Assembly (NCBI GenBank): GCA_039815505.1
Contig: JBCBZE010000100.1
Location: 1-10,187 of the forward strand
Direction of reading: 5' to 3'
Origin: CANLWN01 sp039815505
Lineage (GTDB): Bacteria > Bacteroidota > Bacteroidia > Flavobacteriales > Flavobacteriaceae
DNA length: 10,187 nt
Positions 1-5,843 of this stretch are shown in pieces; position 1 is the first letter of the stretch, and each line of letters opens with the position of its first letter. The notes beneath the pieces are model-generated. The model did not search any database and was not told where the DNA came from. It saw only the letters and a list, made by a program, of their open reading frames with translations. Made by a program: the position numbers and the translations under genes.

Positions 1-369
1 ACCTGCATTCAGTATAATTTCCGAATGGTCCGGTAATGTTACTTCCTCCCTTTGAGCATATTGGGCGGTTATATGTTCATCCAGAGAATTTAGGTAGAAG
101 TAAGAAACCGCAAAAATGATGGCTATTGCCGCCGCCACTCGAATGATTTTTTGAATAGGCCGTAATGCAACAACTTTTATCTCTTTGTCGAAACTGCGTT
201 TCGTGACATCGTTTAGGGCCTTTTCAACATCGAATTCAGGTGCTTCCATCGTATTGGAAACTTCCAAGATTTTTTGGTAGGTAGTATACTCCTCGGTCTT
301 TTTAAAAGCCGAGAGCTCCTCTTCCGAAAGCTCGTTATTGAGCCATTTTGCCAAATAATTCTCTTGCAT
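1..369 (-). CDS. FecR-family anti-sigma factor (3'-truncated by window edge)
   Basis: This is the first 123 codons of a FecR-type anti-sigma/signal-transducing membrane protein; the gene continues beyond position 1. The start is the ATG whose complement is at 367-369 (MQENYLAKWLNNELSEEELS). Residues 1-75 are an acidic, helical cytoplasmic part that would bind the sigma factor. Residues about 76-93 (IRVAAAIAIIFAVSYFYL) form a single membrane span. The periplasmic FecR domain begins near residue 108 with EEVTLPDHSEIILNAG, which matches the family signature of a Leu-Pro-Asp turn followed by a Leu-Asn-Ala-Gly strand. It lies 140 nt downstream of the ECF sigma gene on the same strand, the usual FecI/FecR order. 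In this family the periplasmic part usually senses a TonB-dependent outer-membrane transporter; any such partner is outside the window. The family call is firm, the ligand unknown. Confidence 0.93.
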   Translation of the reverse strand, partial: MQENYLAKWLNNELSEEELSAFKKTEEYTTYQKILEVSNTMEAPEFDVEKALNDVTKRSFDKEIKVVALRPIQKIIRVAAAIAIIFAVSYFYLNSLDEHITAQYAQREEVTLPDHSEIILNAG

Positions 370-400
370 GATTTCTATGCTTTACATGAATATAACAATC

Positions 401-408
401 CAAAAATA
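401..408 (-). promoter_or_regulatory. Candidate -7 promoter box for the fecR gene
   Basis: Read on the minus strand this is TATTTTTG, an exact match to the Bacteroidota -7 consensus TAnnTTTG, 31 nt ahead of the FecR start codon. No clear TTTG -33 box stands 19-21 nt upstream. It suggests that fecR can be transcribed separately from the sigma gene. In an AT-rich spacer a match by chance is possible. Confidence 0.4.
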
Positions 409-412
409 TAAA

Positions 413-421
413 ACCCTACTT
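413..421 (-). promoter_or_regulatory. Shared 9-mer AAGTAGGGT, copy ahead of fecR
   Basis: The minus strand reads AAGTAGGGT, 43 nt upstream of the FecR start and directly ahead of the TATTTTTG box. The identical 9-mer occurs in the same orientation relative to the divergent lipoprotein gene at 1069-1077. It may be a promoter element or operator recognised by the ECF sigma factor encoded between the two copies; this is inference from the repetition and placement only. Confidence 0.3.
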
Positions 422-509
422 TTTAAAATTGTGAATGTTGAGTTTTAAACTATACATATCGTCGTCTTAGTAAATATCGTCCTATTAAAACTATTTTCAC
501 CTGACACCT

Positions 510-1025
510 TTATATGCCATCAATTTGTTCCCGTAGTGTTTTTAAGGCCAAATGCATGCGTTTTTCAATGGCCTTTACACTCACTCCCTCCATTTCGGCG
601 ATCTCTGCATACTTCTTCCCGTCGATCCTATTCAATAAAAAGGTAGTGCGCTGGTTCTTGGGCAAGCTGTTCAATACCTTTTCCAATTTTTCCCGATACT
701 GTTGTTCTTCCATCAAGAATTCCGGTGATTCGTTGGAGGCTGTATCGTTTTGCGTTTTAGCGTACTTCGTCCGGACTTTTTCCGCTTTTAACACATTTAG
801 ATATAGATTGTTCGCTATGGTATAAACATATGCCTTGGCTTTTTTTGGGGAAACCTTTGCACAGTTCTCCCAAAGTTTTATAAAAGCCTCTTGAACGGCA
901 TCGTATGCTTTTTCCTCGTTTCCATATTTATAATATATATAATTGAAAACCGTTTTGGAATTGGCTCTAAAGAGAGAAGTATATACCTCTTCTTCACATA
1001 CATTGTCTAATTTGTCGAGATTCAA
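510..1025 (-). CDS. ECF-subfamily RNA polymerase sigma factor (FecI-like)
   Basis: A 171-residue extracytoplasmic-function sigma-70 factor. Region 2 spans about residues 16-82 and contains AYDAVQEAFIKLWEN (the core-binding DxxQExFxxLW pattern) and AYVYTIANNLYLN (the -10 recognition helix). Region 4 spans about 112-166 with LPKNQRTTFLLNRIDGKKYAEIA and the helix-turn-helix VSVKAIEKRMHLALKTL, which would read the -35 element. Length is normal for the family. The only usable start is a TTG (complement of 1023-1025): an in-frame TAA lies 30 nt upstream and no in-frame ATG occurs before residue 105. The FecR-type anti-sigma gene follows on the same strand, so this factor is probably held inactive until an envelope signal arrives. 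It is divergent from the large modular lipoprotein gene, a possible regulon member. Family call is strong; the regulon is unknown. Confidence 0.95.
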   Translation of the reverse strand: MNLDKLDNVCEEEVYTSLFRANSKTVFNYIYYKYGNEEKAYDAVQEAFIKLWENCAKVSPKKAKAYVYTIANNLYLNVLKAEKVRTKYAKTQNDTASNESPEFLMEEQQYREKLEKVLNSLPKNQRTTFLLNRIDGKKYAEIAEMEGVSVKAIEKRMHLALKTLREQIDGI

Positions 1026-1039
1026 ACGTTTGGTTTTTT

Positions 1040-1047
1040 CAAAGATA
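1040..1047 (-). promoter_or_regulatory. Candidate -7 promoter box for the ECF sigma gene
   Basis: The minus strand reads TATCTTTG, an exact TAnnTTTG match, 14 nt ahead of the TTG start codon. Transcription would begin only a few bases before the start, giving a very short leader. No convincing -33 TTTG is visible, so this is a tentative call; it does support the TTG start rather than something further upstream. Confidence 0.35.
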
Positions 1048-1068
1048 TTTTAAAAAAATGAAAAGAAG

Positions 1069-1077
1069 AAGTAGGGT
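1069..1077 (+). promoter_or_regulatory. Shared 9-mer AAGTAGGGT, copy ahead of the modular lipoprotein
   Basis: AAGTAGGGT on the plus strand, 54 nt upstream of the lipoprotein ATG and running into TATTTTTT (7 of 8 to TAnnTTTG). The other copy precedes fecR. Just downstream, TTTTAGGA occurs twice at 14-nt spacing (1081-1088 and 1095-1102), and TAGGATTG at 1098-1105 is also one base off the -7 consensus. These are the only structured elements in the 106-nt divergent spacer. Confidence 0.3.
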
Positions 1078-1131
1078 ATTTTTTAGGAAGGTTGTTTTAG
1101 GATTGTACGAACTAAGAAAATCCAAATCGTT

Positions 1132-2904
1132 ATGAAAAAGTTTTTTAATTACGCACTTTACGCCAGTCTACTTACCATGGCGTTGACCTTTACCTCCTGT
1201 CAAGAAGAGTTCGAGGAATTACCTACGGGAGATGAGCAAGAGACCATTATGGCCAATTCTTCTACGGCGCAGTTAATAGAGAACACCTCTTCCAATGACG
1301 GCTCTTTTGATAATATTGTGGATGGTGCCAGTTGTTTTGCCATAGAATTCCCGTATACGGTCAATGTAAACGGTATAGAGATTACGATCGATTCCAGAGA
1401 GGATTTACATTTGATCGAGGAGATTTTTGATGAAGTGGATATCGATGATGATATTTTGGAGATTCTTTTTCCCATTACCATCACTTTGGCCGATTTTACG
1501 GAAATCGTGATCAATAGCAAGGAAGACCTTCGAGAGCTTGCCGAACAATGTGTAGAAGGAGGGGATGATGATGATATAGAGTGTATAGACTTTGTATACC
1601 CTATTACGCTTTTTACGTTCGATGTGAACGAACAACAGACAGGTAATGTAACCGTGAACAGCGATAAGGAACTAAGACGTTTCTTTGCCGGATTGGATGA
1701 AAATGATCTGATCAGCATAGAGTTTCCCGTAACCTTGAAATTAGCGGATGGAACGGAGATTATTGTAGATAGCAATGCAGAGTTGGCCAATGCCATTGAA
1801 AATGCCAAGGAAACTTGCGATGAGGATGATGATGATGACTTTAACGATGATGACTTCACTAAAGAACGCTTGGATCATCTTTTGGTAGAATGTCCCTGGT
1901 TGATCAATGAAGTGAAAAGAAGCGATGTAAACCAGACCGATCAGTATTTTGAATACTTGATGATTTTTACCGAAGATGGCACCGTGAAGGTAGATGATAG
2001 ACAAGGAAATATGCTAACGGGGGAATGGAGTACCAGGGTCACGGATCATGGAGCGCTATTGACGCTGGAGTTTGATGTGTTGGTCGACTTTAACCTGGAA
2101 TGGTTCGTTTATGAAATAGGTGAGCATAGGATCAAACTTTTTGCCGAAGGAGGAAATAGGATCATTATGAGACAGTTCTGTGAAGATGACTTTCCAAATC
2201 CGGATACACTTAGGGATATTCTTCGCGAATGTGAATGGATTATCAAAAAAGTAAAAAACCAAGGCGAGGAAATAGAGAGATTGCTAGGGTATGAATTTAA
2301 GTTCTTACCAGAAGGGGTGGTTACCTTGAGCAACGGAACAAATACATCTGAAGGTACTTGGGAGATTGCCTTAAATAACGAAGGAGTGCTGGTATTGGCC
2401 ATAAGTATTGGCGACGAGCCCGGTGTAAGCTTTGAATGGCCCTTGCGCGACCTTGACGATCATAGGTTAAAATTTGAAGTGGAAGAAATTGATTATGAAT
2501 TGGTTTTATTACGGGTTTGCGATGATAACGTAAACGACGGGGATATTCCCGAAATACGAAATATTATGATGGGTGGGGAATGGATCGCAGCCCAGTATGT
2601 AAACGATGGCATTGATGAAACGGATGACTTTGCCGGATACACTTTTGATTTCCTTACAGCACATTTGGTTTCAGTTTCAACGTCTCCAACAGGTCCTGAA
2701 TTTCCAGGTCTGTGGAGGGTGTTAAGGGATAGTGAAGGTCAATTAAAATTCTATCTGAATTTTGGTGGGGACAATATAGATCCATTAGGCCCATTAACCA
2801 ATGACTGGGATATAGTCTCCATAACAACCGATCGTTTGGAGCTTAAACATATAAACGATGATGATGATACTATGGATACCTTGGTATTTGAAAGGAATCA
2901 GTAA
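1132..2904 (+). CDS. Modular acidic lipoprotein with lipocalin-like C-terminal repeats
   Basis: A 590-residue surface or periplasmic lipoprotein of unknown function. Residues 1-23 are a lipoprotein signal (MKKFFNYALYASLLTMALTF then TSC), with Cys23 as the lipidation site. The N-terminal half has four related beta units of about 30-40 residues (about 69-99, 110-139, 152-188, 196-228), each of the form F-P-[IV]-T followed by a strand, [ED]-I-x-[IV] and a D/N-S-x-x-[ED]-L helix start. The C-terminal half has three repeats of about 100 residues (246-350, 360-463, 475-588) sharing [CG]-x-W, a G-x-W strand and [HD]-R-[IL]-x-[LF]; this pattern resembles lipocalin-like beta barrels (inference, Lipocalin_4 type). 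Cysteines bracket the modules in pairs and are followed by acidic runs. The gene diverges from the ECF sigma operon and ends at a strong terminator. I recognise no enzyme motif; ligand binding or surface display is a guess. Confidence 0.85.
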   Translation: MKKFFNYALYASLLTMALTFTSCQEEFEELPTGDEQETIMANSSTAQLIENTSSNDGSFDNIVDGASCFAIEFPYTVNVNGIEITIDSREDLHLIEEIFDEVDIDDDILEILFPITITLADFTEIVINSKEDLRELAEQCVEGGDDDDIECIDFVYPITLFTFDVNEQQTGNVTVNSDKELRRFFAGLDENDLISIEFPVTLKLADGTEIIVDSNAELANAIENAKETCDEDDDDDFNDDDFTKERLDHLLVECPWLINEVKRSDVNQTDQYFEYLMIFTEDGTVKVDDRQGNMLTGEWSTRVTDHGALLTLEFDVLVDFNLEWFVYEIGEHRIKLFAEGGNRIIMRQFCEDDFPNPDTLRDILRECEWIIKKVKNQGEEIERLLGYEFKFLPEGVVTLSNGTNTSEGTWEIALNNEGVLVLAISIGDEPGVSFEWPLRDLDDHRLKFEVEEIDYELVLLRVCDDNVNDGDIPEIRNIMMGGEWIAAQYVNDGIDETDDFAGYTFDFLTAHLVSVSTSPTGPEFPGLWRVLRDSEGQLKFYLNFGGDNIDPLGPLTNDWDIVSITTDRLELKHINDDDDTMDTLVFERNQ

Positions 2905-2925
2905 AATATTTGCCCCAATTTTTTT

Positions 2926-2966
2926 GAAAAGGGTAGCTTTCCCAGAAAGCTACCCTTTTCTTTTTC
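2926..2966 (+). terminator. Rho-independent terminator after the modular lipoprotein gene
   Basis: A perfect 16-bp hairpin (arms 2926-2941 and 2945-2960, loop CCA) is followed by TTTTTC. It lies 21 nt after the stop codon and separates this gene from ffh. On the opposite strand the stem would be followed by A rather than U residues, so it works in the plus direction only. Confidence 0.93.
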
Positions 2967-3012
2967 ATACAAATTGTTATCAGTGCCAACCTAGGAATCC
3001 ATTACTTATTCT

Positions 3013-3020
3013 TAAATTTG
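3013..3020 (+). promoter_or_regulatory. Candidate -7 promoter box for ffh
   Basis: TAAATTTG matches the Bacteroidota -7 consensus TAnnTTTG exactly and sits 25 nt before the ffh ATG, just after the upstream terminator, which is where a promoter is required. A canonical TTTG -33 box is not evident at the expected distance. Confidence 0.5.
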
Positions 3021-3045
3021 CACGTCCCCATAATAATGAAAGATT

Positions 3046-4374
3046 ATGTTCGATAATTTAAGTGATAAATTAGATAAAGCACTTCATGTCCTCAAGGGCC
3101 ATGGACAAATTACGGAAATCAATGTTGCCGAAACGGTAAAAGAAGTTCGCAGGGCGTTATTGGATGCCGATGTTAACTTTAAGATTGCAAAAGAGTTTAC
3201 CAACAGGGTAAGGGAAAAGGCACTAGGTCAGAACGTGTTGACCACCCTACAGCCCGGACAACTCATGGTAAAGATCGTCAAGGACGAGTTAACGGAACTC
3301 ATGGGGGGCGATTCCGAGGGAATAGACCTTTCCGGAAATCCTTCCATAATTCTAATGTCCGGTCTACAAGGTTCGGGTAAGACTACCTTTTCTGGAAAAC
3401 TGGCCAATTATTTAAAGAACAAAAAGACCAAAAAACCTTTGTTGGTGGCCTGTGATGTCTATCGGCCTGCAGCTATTGATCAACTACACGTGGTCGGTGA
3501 ACAAATAGGGGTAGACGTATATTCGGATAGGGAAAATAATGATCCGGTAGCCATAGCCAAGGCCGGTATTGCACATGCCAAATCCAGTGGATGCAACGTT
3601 GTTATTATAGATACGGCAGGTCGTTTGGCAGTGGATGAGCAAATGATGGATGAAATTGCCAATATCCATAACGCTATTAAGCCACAAGAAACTTTATTTG
3701 TTGTTGATTCCATGACGGGCCAAGATGCGGTAAATACGGCCAAAGCTTTCAATGACATCCTGAATTTTGACGGTGTGATCCTTACGAAACTGGATGGTGA
3801 TACCCGTGGGGGTGCCGCCATATCCATTAAATCAGTAGTGGATAAACCTATAAAGTTCATTGGTACCGGAGAGAAGATGGATGCCATAGACGTTTTTCAC
3901 CCTTCCCGTATGGCAGATCGTATTTTGGGCATGGGGGATGTCATTTCTTTGGTGGAGCGGGCCCAAGATCAGTTTGATGAAGAACAGGCGCGAAAGATCC
4001 AAAAGAAAATTGCCAAAAACCAATTTGGTTTTGATGACTTTTTAGGCCAGATACAGCAGATAAAAAAGATGGGTAACATCAAAGATCTTATGGGAATGAT
4101 CCCTGGGGCGGGAAAAGCCCTTAAAGGATTGGATGTGGATGATGATGCCTTTAAACATATAGAAGCTATTATTCATTCCATGACCCCGGACGAACGATCT
4201 ACTCCCTCCAAGCTGAATGCAAGTCGTAAAAAGCGCATTGCCAAAGGTAGTGGTCGTACCATACAGGAGGTCAACCAGCTCTTAAAACAGTTTGAGCAGA
4301 TGAGCAAAATGATGAAAATGATGCAAGGCGGAGGCGGTAAAAAAATGATGCAGATGATGCAAAATATGCGGTAA
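3046..4374 (+). CDS. ffh: Signal recognition particle protein Ffh (SRP54 GTPase)
   Basis: A complete 442-residue Ffh, the GTPase that binds signal sequences of nascent membrane and secreted proteins together with 4.5S/SRP RNA and docks at the FtsY receptor. Order of domains: N helical bundle (1-about 90), G domain (about 95-300) and methionine-rich M domain (about 315-442). Visible motifs are the P-loop GLQGSGKTT (106-114), DVYRPAA (137-143), DTAGR (189-193) and TKLDGD (247-252). The M domain has the SRP-RNA-binding SRKKRIAKGSG (393-403) and ends in methionine-rich runs (KMMKMMQ, KKMMQMMQNM) as is normal. Length is typical and the ATG start gives the standard MFDNLSDKL N-terminus. No terminator follows, so transcription probably runs on through the four-helix gene into folD. 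None of its 17 arginines uses AGA, in contrast to the next gene. Confidence 0.98.
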   Translation: MFDNLSDKLDKALHVLKGHGQITEINVAETVKEVRRALLDADVNFKIAKEFTNRVREKALGQNVLTTLQPGQLMVKIVKDELTELMGGDSEGIDLSGNPSIILMSGLQGSGKTTFSGKLANYLKNKKTKKPLLVACDVYRPAAIDQLHVVGEQIGVDVYSDRENNDPVAIAKAGIAHAKSSGCNVVIIDTAGRLAVDEQMMDEIANIHNAIKPQETLFVVDSMTGQDAVNTAKAFNDILNFDGVILTKLDGDTRGGAAISIKSVVDKPIKFIGTGEKMDAIDVFHPSRMADRILGMGDVISLVERAQDQFDEEQARKIQKKIAKNQFGFDDFLGQIQQIKKMGNIKDLMGMIPGAGKALKGLDVDDDAFKHIEAIIHSMTPDERSTPSKLNASRKKRIAKGSGRTIQEVNQLLKQFEQMSKMMKMMQGGGGKKMMQMMQNMR

Positions 4375-4388
4375 CATATTTTATTTAA

Positions 4389-4411
4389 GGCTCAATATTA
4401 AAGGTTAAAAG
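4389..4411 (+). repeat. Upstream inverted flank of the four-helix-bundle cassette
   Basis: The upstream flank contains GGCTCAA (4389-4395) and TTAAAG (4398-4403). These can pair with TTGAACC (4834-4840) and CTTTAA (4825-4830) on the far side of the gene: 12 base pairs with one C-A mismatch and a small internal loop. Read in reverse complement the flank resembles degenerate heptamers (TTTAACC, TTTAATA, TTGAGCC). It may mark the left edge of an inserted element. The match is imperfect and in AT-rich sequence. Confidence 0.4.
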
Positions 4412-4420
4412 ATATTAATA

Positions 4421-4837
4421 ATGGCCAGATTTGAAAAGTTCGAAGATTTGAAAATATGGCTTTTGGCAAGAGAAATTTGTAATGATATTTTTGAACTTTT
4501 CGAAACTACACCTATAGGGAAGGAATATGCTTTACGAAATCAAATGAACAGATGCTCGGGTTCTATAATGGATAACATCGCAGAAGGTTTTGAGAGAAAT
4601 GGCAATAGAGAGTTTATTCAATATTTAAGTATTTCAAAGGCATCTTGTGGTGAACTTAGATCTCAACTTCATAGAGCATTGGATAGAAAATACATTGATG
4701 AAGAAGTCTCTGAAGGTTTGCTGGAAAAACTAATTCTTGAAAGTAGACAAATCAGTTCATTTATTACATGTTTAACTAATTTCGATTATAGAGGGACAAA
4801 GTTTATAAAACCTTGGGCCCTGAACTTTAAACTTTGA
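4421..4837 (+). CDS. Four-helix-bundle protein (23S rRNA intervening-sequence / S23 family)
   Basis: A complete 138-residue member of the family first described as proteins encoded in intervening sequences of 23S rRNA genes. Family landmarks are FEDLKIWLLAREIC (7-20), the central CSGSIMDNIAEGFERNGNREF (residues about 45-65, with the conserved NIAEG) and LSISKASCGELRSQL (69-83). The fold is a four-helix bundle that assembles as a pentamer in solved relatives; the biochemical role is not established. It is not inside an rRNA gene here but lies 46 nt after ffh and 5 nt before folD. Its composition is foreign: hand count of 4441-4830 gives 127 G+C in 390 nt (33%), against 86 in 180 (48%) for folD 5341-5520. 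Ten of its 11 arginines use AGA. The last codons and stop fall inside a heptamer-like repeat. It may be a transferred cassette. Confidence 0.93.
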   Translation: MARFEKFEDLKIWLLAREICNDIFELFETTPIGKEYALRNQMNRCSGSIMDNIAEGFERNGNREFIQYLSISKASCGELRSQLHRALDRKYIDEEVSEGLLEKLILESRQISSFITCLTNFDYRGTKFIKPWALNFKL

Positions 4838-4840
4838 ACC
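4821..4840 (+). repeat. Heptamer-like repeat at the 3' end of the four-helix gene
   Basis: The segment reads as three near-copies of a 7-base unit: TGAACTT, TAAACTT, TGAACC. It encodes the C-terminal LNFKL, contains the TGA stop, and ends 2 nt before the folD ATG. It is partly complementary to 4389-4403 upstream of the gene, so the two form the outer arms of a long-range inverted repeat around the cassette. Confidence 0.45.
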
Positions 4841-4842
4841 AA

Positions 4843-5727
4843 ATGACAATATTAGACGGAAAGAAAATATCCAATGAAATAAAGGATGAAATTGCCGCTG
4901 AAGTGGTAAAAATGAAGGAGAGAGGAGAAAAAGTACCGCATTTGGCAGCCGTTATCGTAGGCAATGATGGGGCCAGTTTAACCTATGTGGGGAGTAAGGT
5001 CCGTTCCTGTCAGCGAATAGGTTTTGAGTCCACTTTGGTTCAAATGCCCAGTACAACTTCCGAACAGGAGCTTTTAAAAAAAATAGATGAGTTGAACAAT
5101 GATGCAAACATTGATGGTTTCATTGTCCAACTTCCATTACCGGAACAGATAGATACCCAAAAAGTCATTATGGCCGTAGACCCGGACAAGGATGTTGATG
5201 GCTTTCATCCTACGAATTTTGGTAAAATGGCCTTGGATATGAGCACGTTTATTCCGGCTACCCCTTTTGGTATTCTGGAATTGTTGGAACGTTATAAGGT
5301 AGATACCAAGGGCAAACATACCGTGGTTATAGGTAGAAGCCATATTGTGGGAAGGCCTATGAGTATCCTAATGGGGCGTAAAGGTTGGCCGGGAAACTCT
5401 ACCGTGACCTTGACCCATAGCCATACCAAAAATATTACCCAGATCATTTCCCAAGCCGATATTGTTATATCCGCTCTTGGCGTTCCCAATTTCCTTAAGG
5501 CCGAGATGGTCAAGGACGACGCCGTGGTCATAGATGTTGGGATCACACGGGTTACGGACGATTCCAAGGAAAAGGGGTATTATATTACCGGTGATGTAGA
5601 TTTTGAAAATGTAAGTAAAAAAGCATCCTATATTACCCCGGTCCCAGGGGGCGTGGGGCCAATGACCATAGCCATGTTGTTGAAAAATACCTTATTGGCC
5701 AGGGAAAGACATAGAAGTAGAAAATAG
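4843..5727 (+). CDS. folD: Bifunctional methylene-THF dehydrogenase / methenyl-THF cyclohydrolase FolD
   Basis: A 294-residue FolD, which interconverts 5,10-methylene-THF and 10-formyl-THF through methenyl-THF with NADP, supplying one-carbon units for purine and formyl-methionine synthesis in the cytosol. Catalytic residues expected for the family are present: Tyr48 and Lys52 (TYVGSK), Gln96 (VQLPLP) and Asp119 (PDKDVDGF). The Rossmann cofactor part has VVIGRSHIVGRPM (161-173), and the C-terminus has the signature PVPGGVGPMTIAMLLKNT (266-283). I chose the ATG at 4843 (MTILDGKKIS, the family's usual N-terminus) over an in-frame TTG at 4834 that overlaps the previous stop. It follows the four-helix gene by 5 nt, so is probably co-transcribed with ffh, and it ends at a terminator. 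The basic tail RERHRSRK is unremarkable. Confidence 0.98.
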   Translation: MTILDGKKISNEIKDEIAAEVVKMKERGEKVPHLAAVIVGNDGASLTYVGSKVRSCQRIGFESTLVQMPSTTSEQELLKKIDELNNDANIDGFIVQLPLPEQIDTQKVIMAVDPDKDVDGFHPTNFGKMALDMSTFIPATPFGILELLERYKVDTKGKHTVVIGRSHIVGRPMSILMGRKGWPGNSTVTLTHSHTKNITQIISQADIVISALGVPNFLKAEMVKDDAVVIDVGITRVTDDSKEKGYYITGDVDFENVSKKASYITPVPGGVGPMTIAMLLKNTLLARERHRSRK

Positions 5728-5730
5728 TAT

Positions 5731-5758
5731 AAAAAGCCTCATATTTTGAGGCTTTTTT
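5731..5758 (+). terminator. Rho-independent terminator after folD
   Basis: An 11-bp hairpin (arms 5731-5741 and 5747-5757, GCCTCA core, 5-nt loop) runs into a T tract, 3 nt after the folD stop. The A-rich 5' arm also gives a U tract on the opposite strand. It closes the ffh/four-helix/folD unit. Confidence 0.92.
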
Positions 5759-5843
5759 GTTTTTGAATTTTAACGATATAGGGCGTAACAATTATACCAA
5801 AGAACAGTCTTATAGGATAACAACTAATTTCAATGAACACATT

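Noticed and set aside
370..509. Possible terminator or small RNA between the sigma and fecR genes
   Set aside because: The spacer is AT-rich, but I could find no stable hairpin followed by a T tract, only the -7-like box and the 9-mer.
1200..1859. 219-codon minus-strand open frame rich in serine
   Set aside because: It is a shadow of the GAT/GAA-rich lipoprotein gene read backwards (Asp codons become Ser/Ile); low-complexity and without a start context.
2858..3061. 67-codon plus-strand open frame across the end of the lipoprotein gene
   Set aside because: It overlaps the gene end, runs through the strong terminator and into ffh; no recognisable protein.
4834..4842. TTG start for folD, overlapping the stop of the four-helix gene
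   Set aside because: The ATG at 4843 gives the normal FolD N-terminus (MTILDGKKIS), and the extra three residues are repeat sequence.
4375..4842. A 23S rRNA intervening sequence inside an rRNA gene
   Set aside because: The flanks are ffh and folD coding sequence, not rRNA; only the protein family is shared.
5757..5843. N-terminal extension of the M13 peptidase from a TTG
   Set aside because: It begins inside the folD terminator and would bury the lipoprotein signal peptide; the ATG at 5844 fits.
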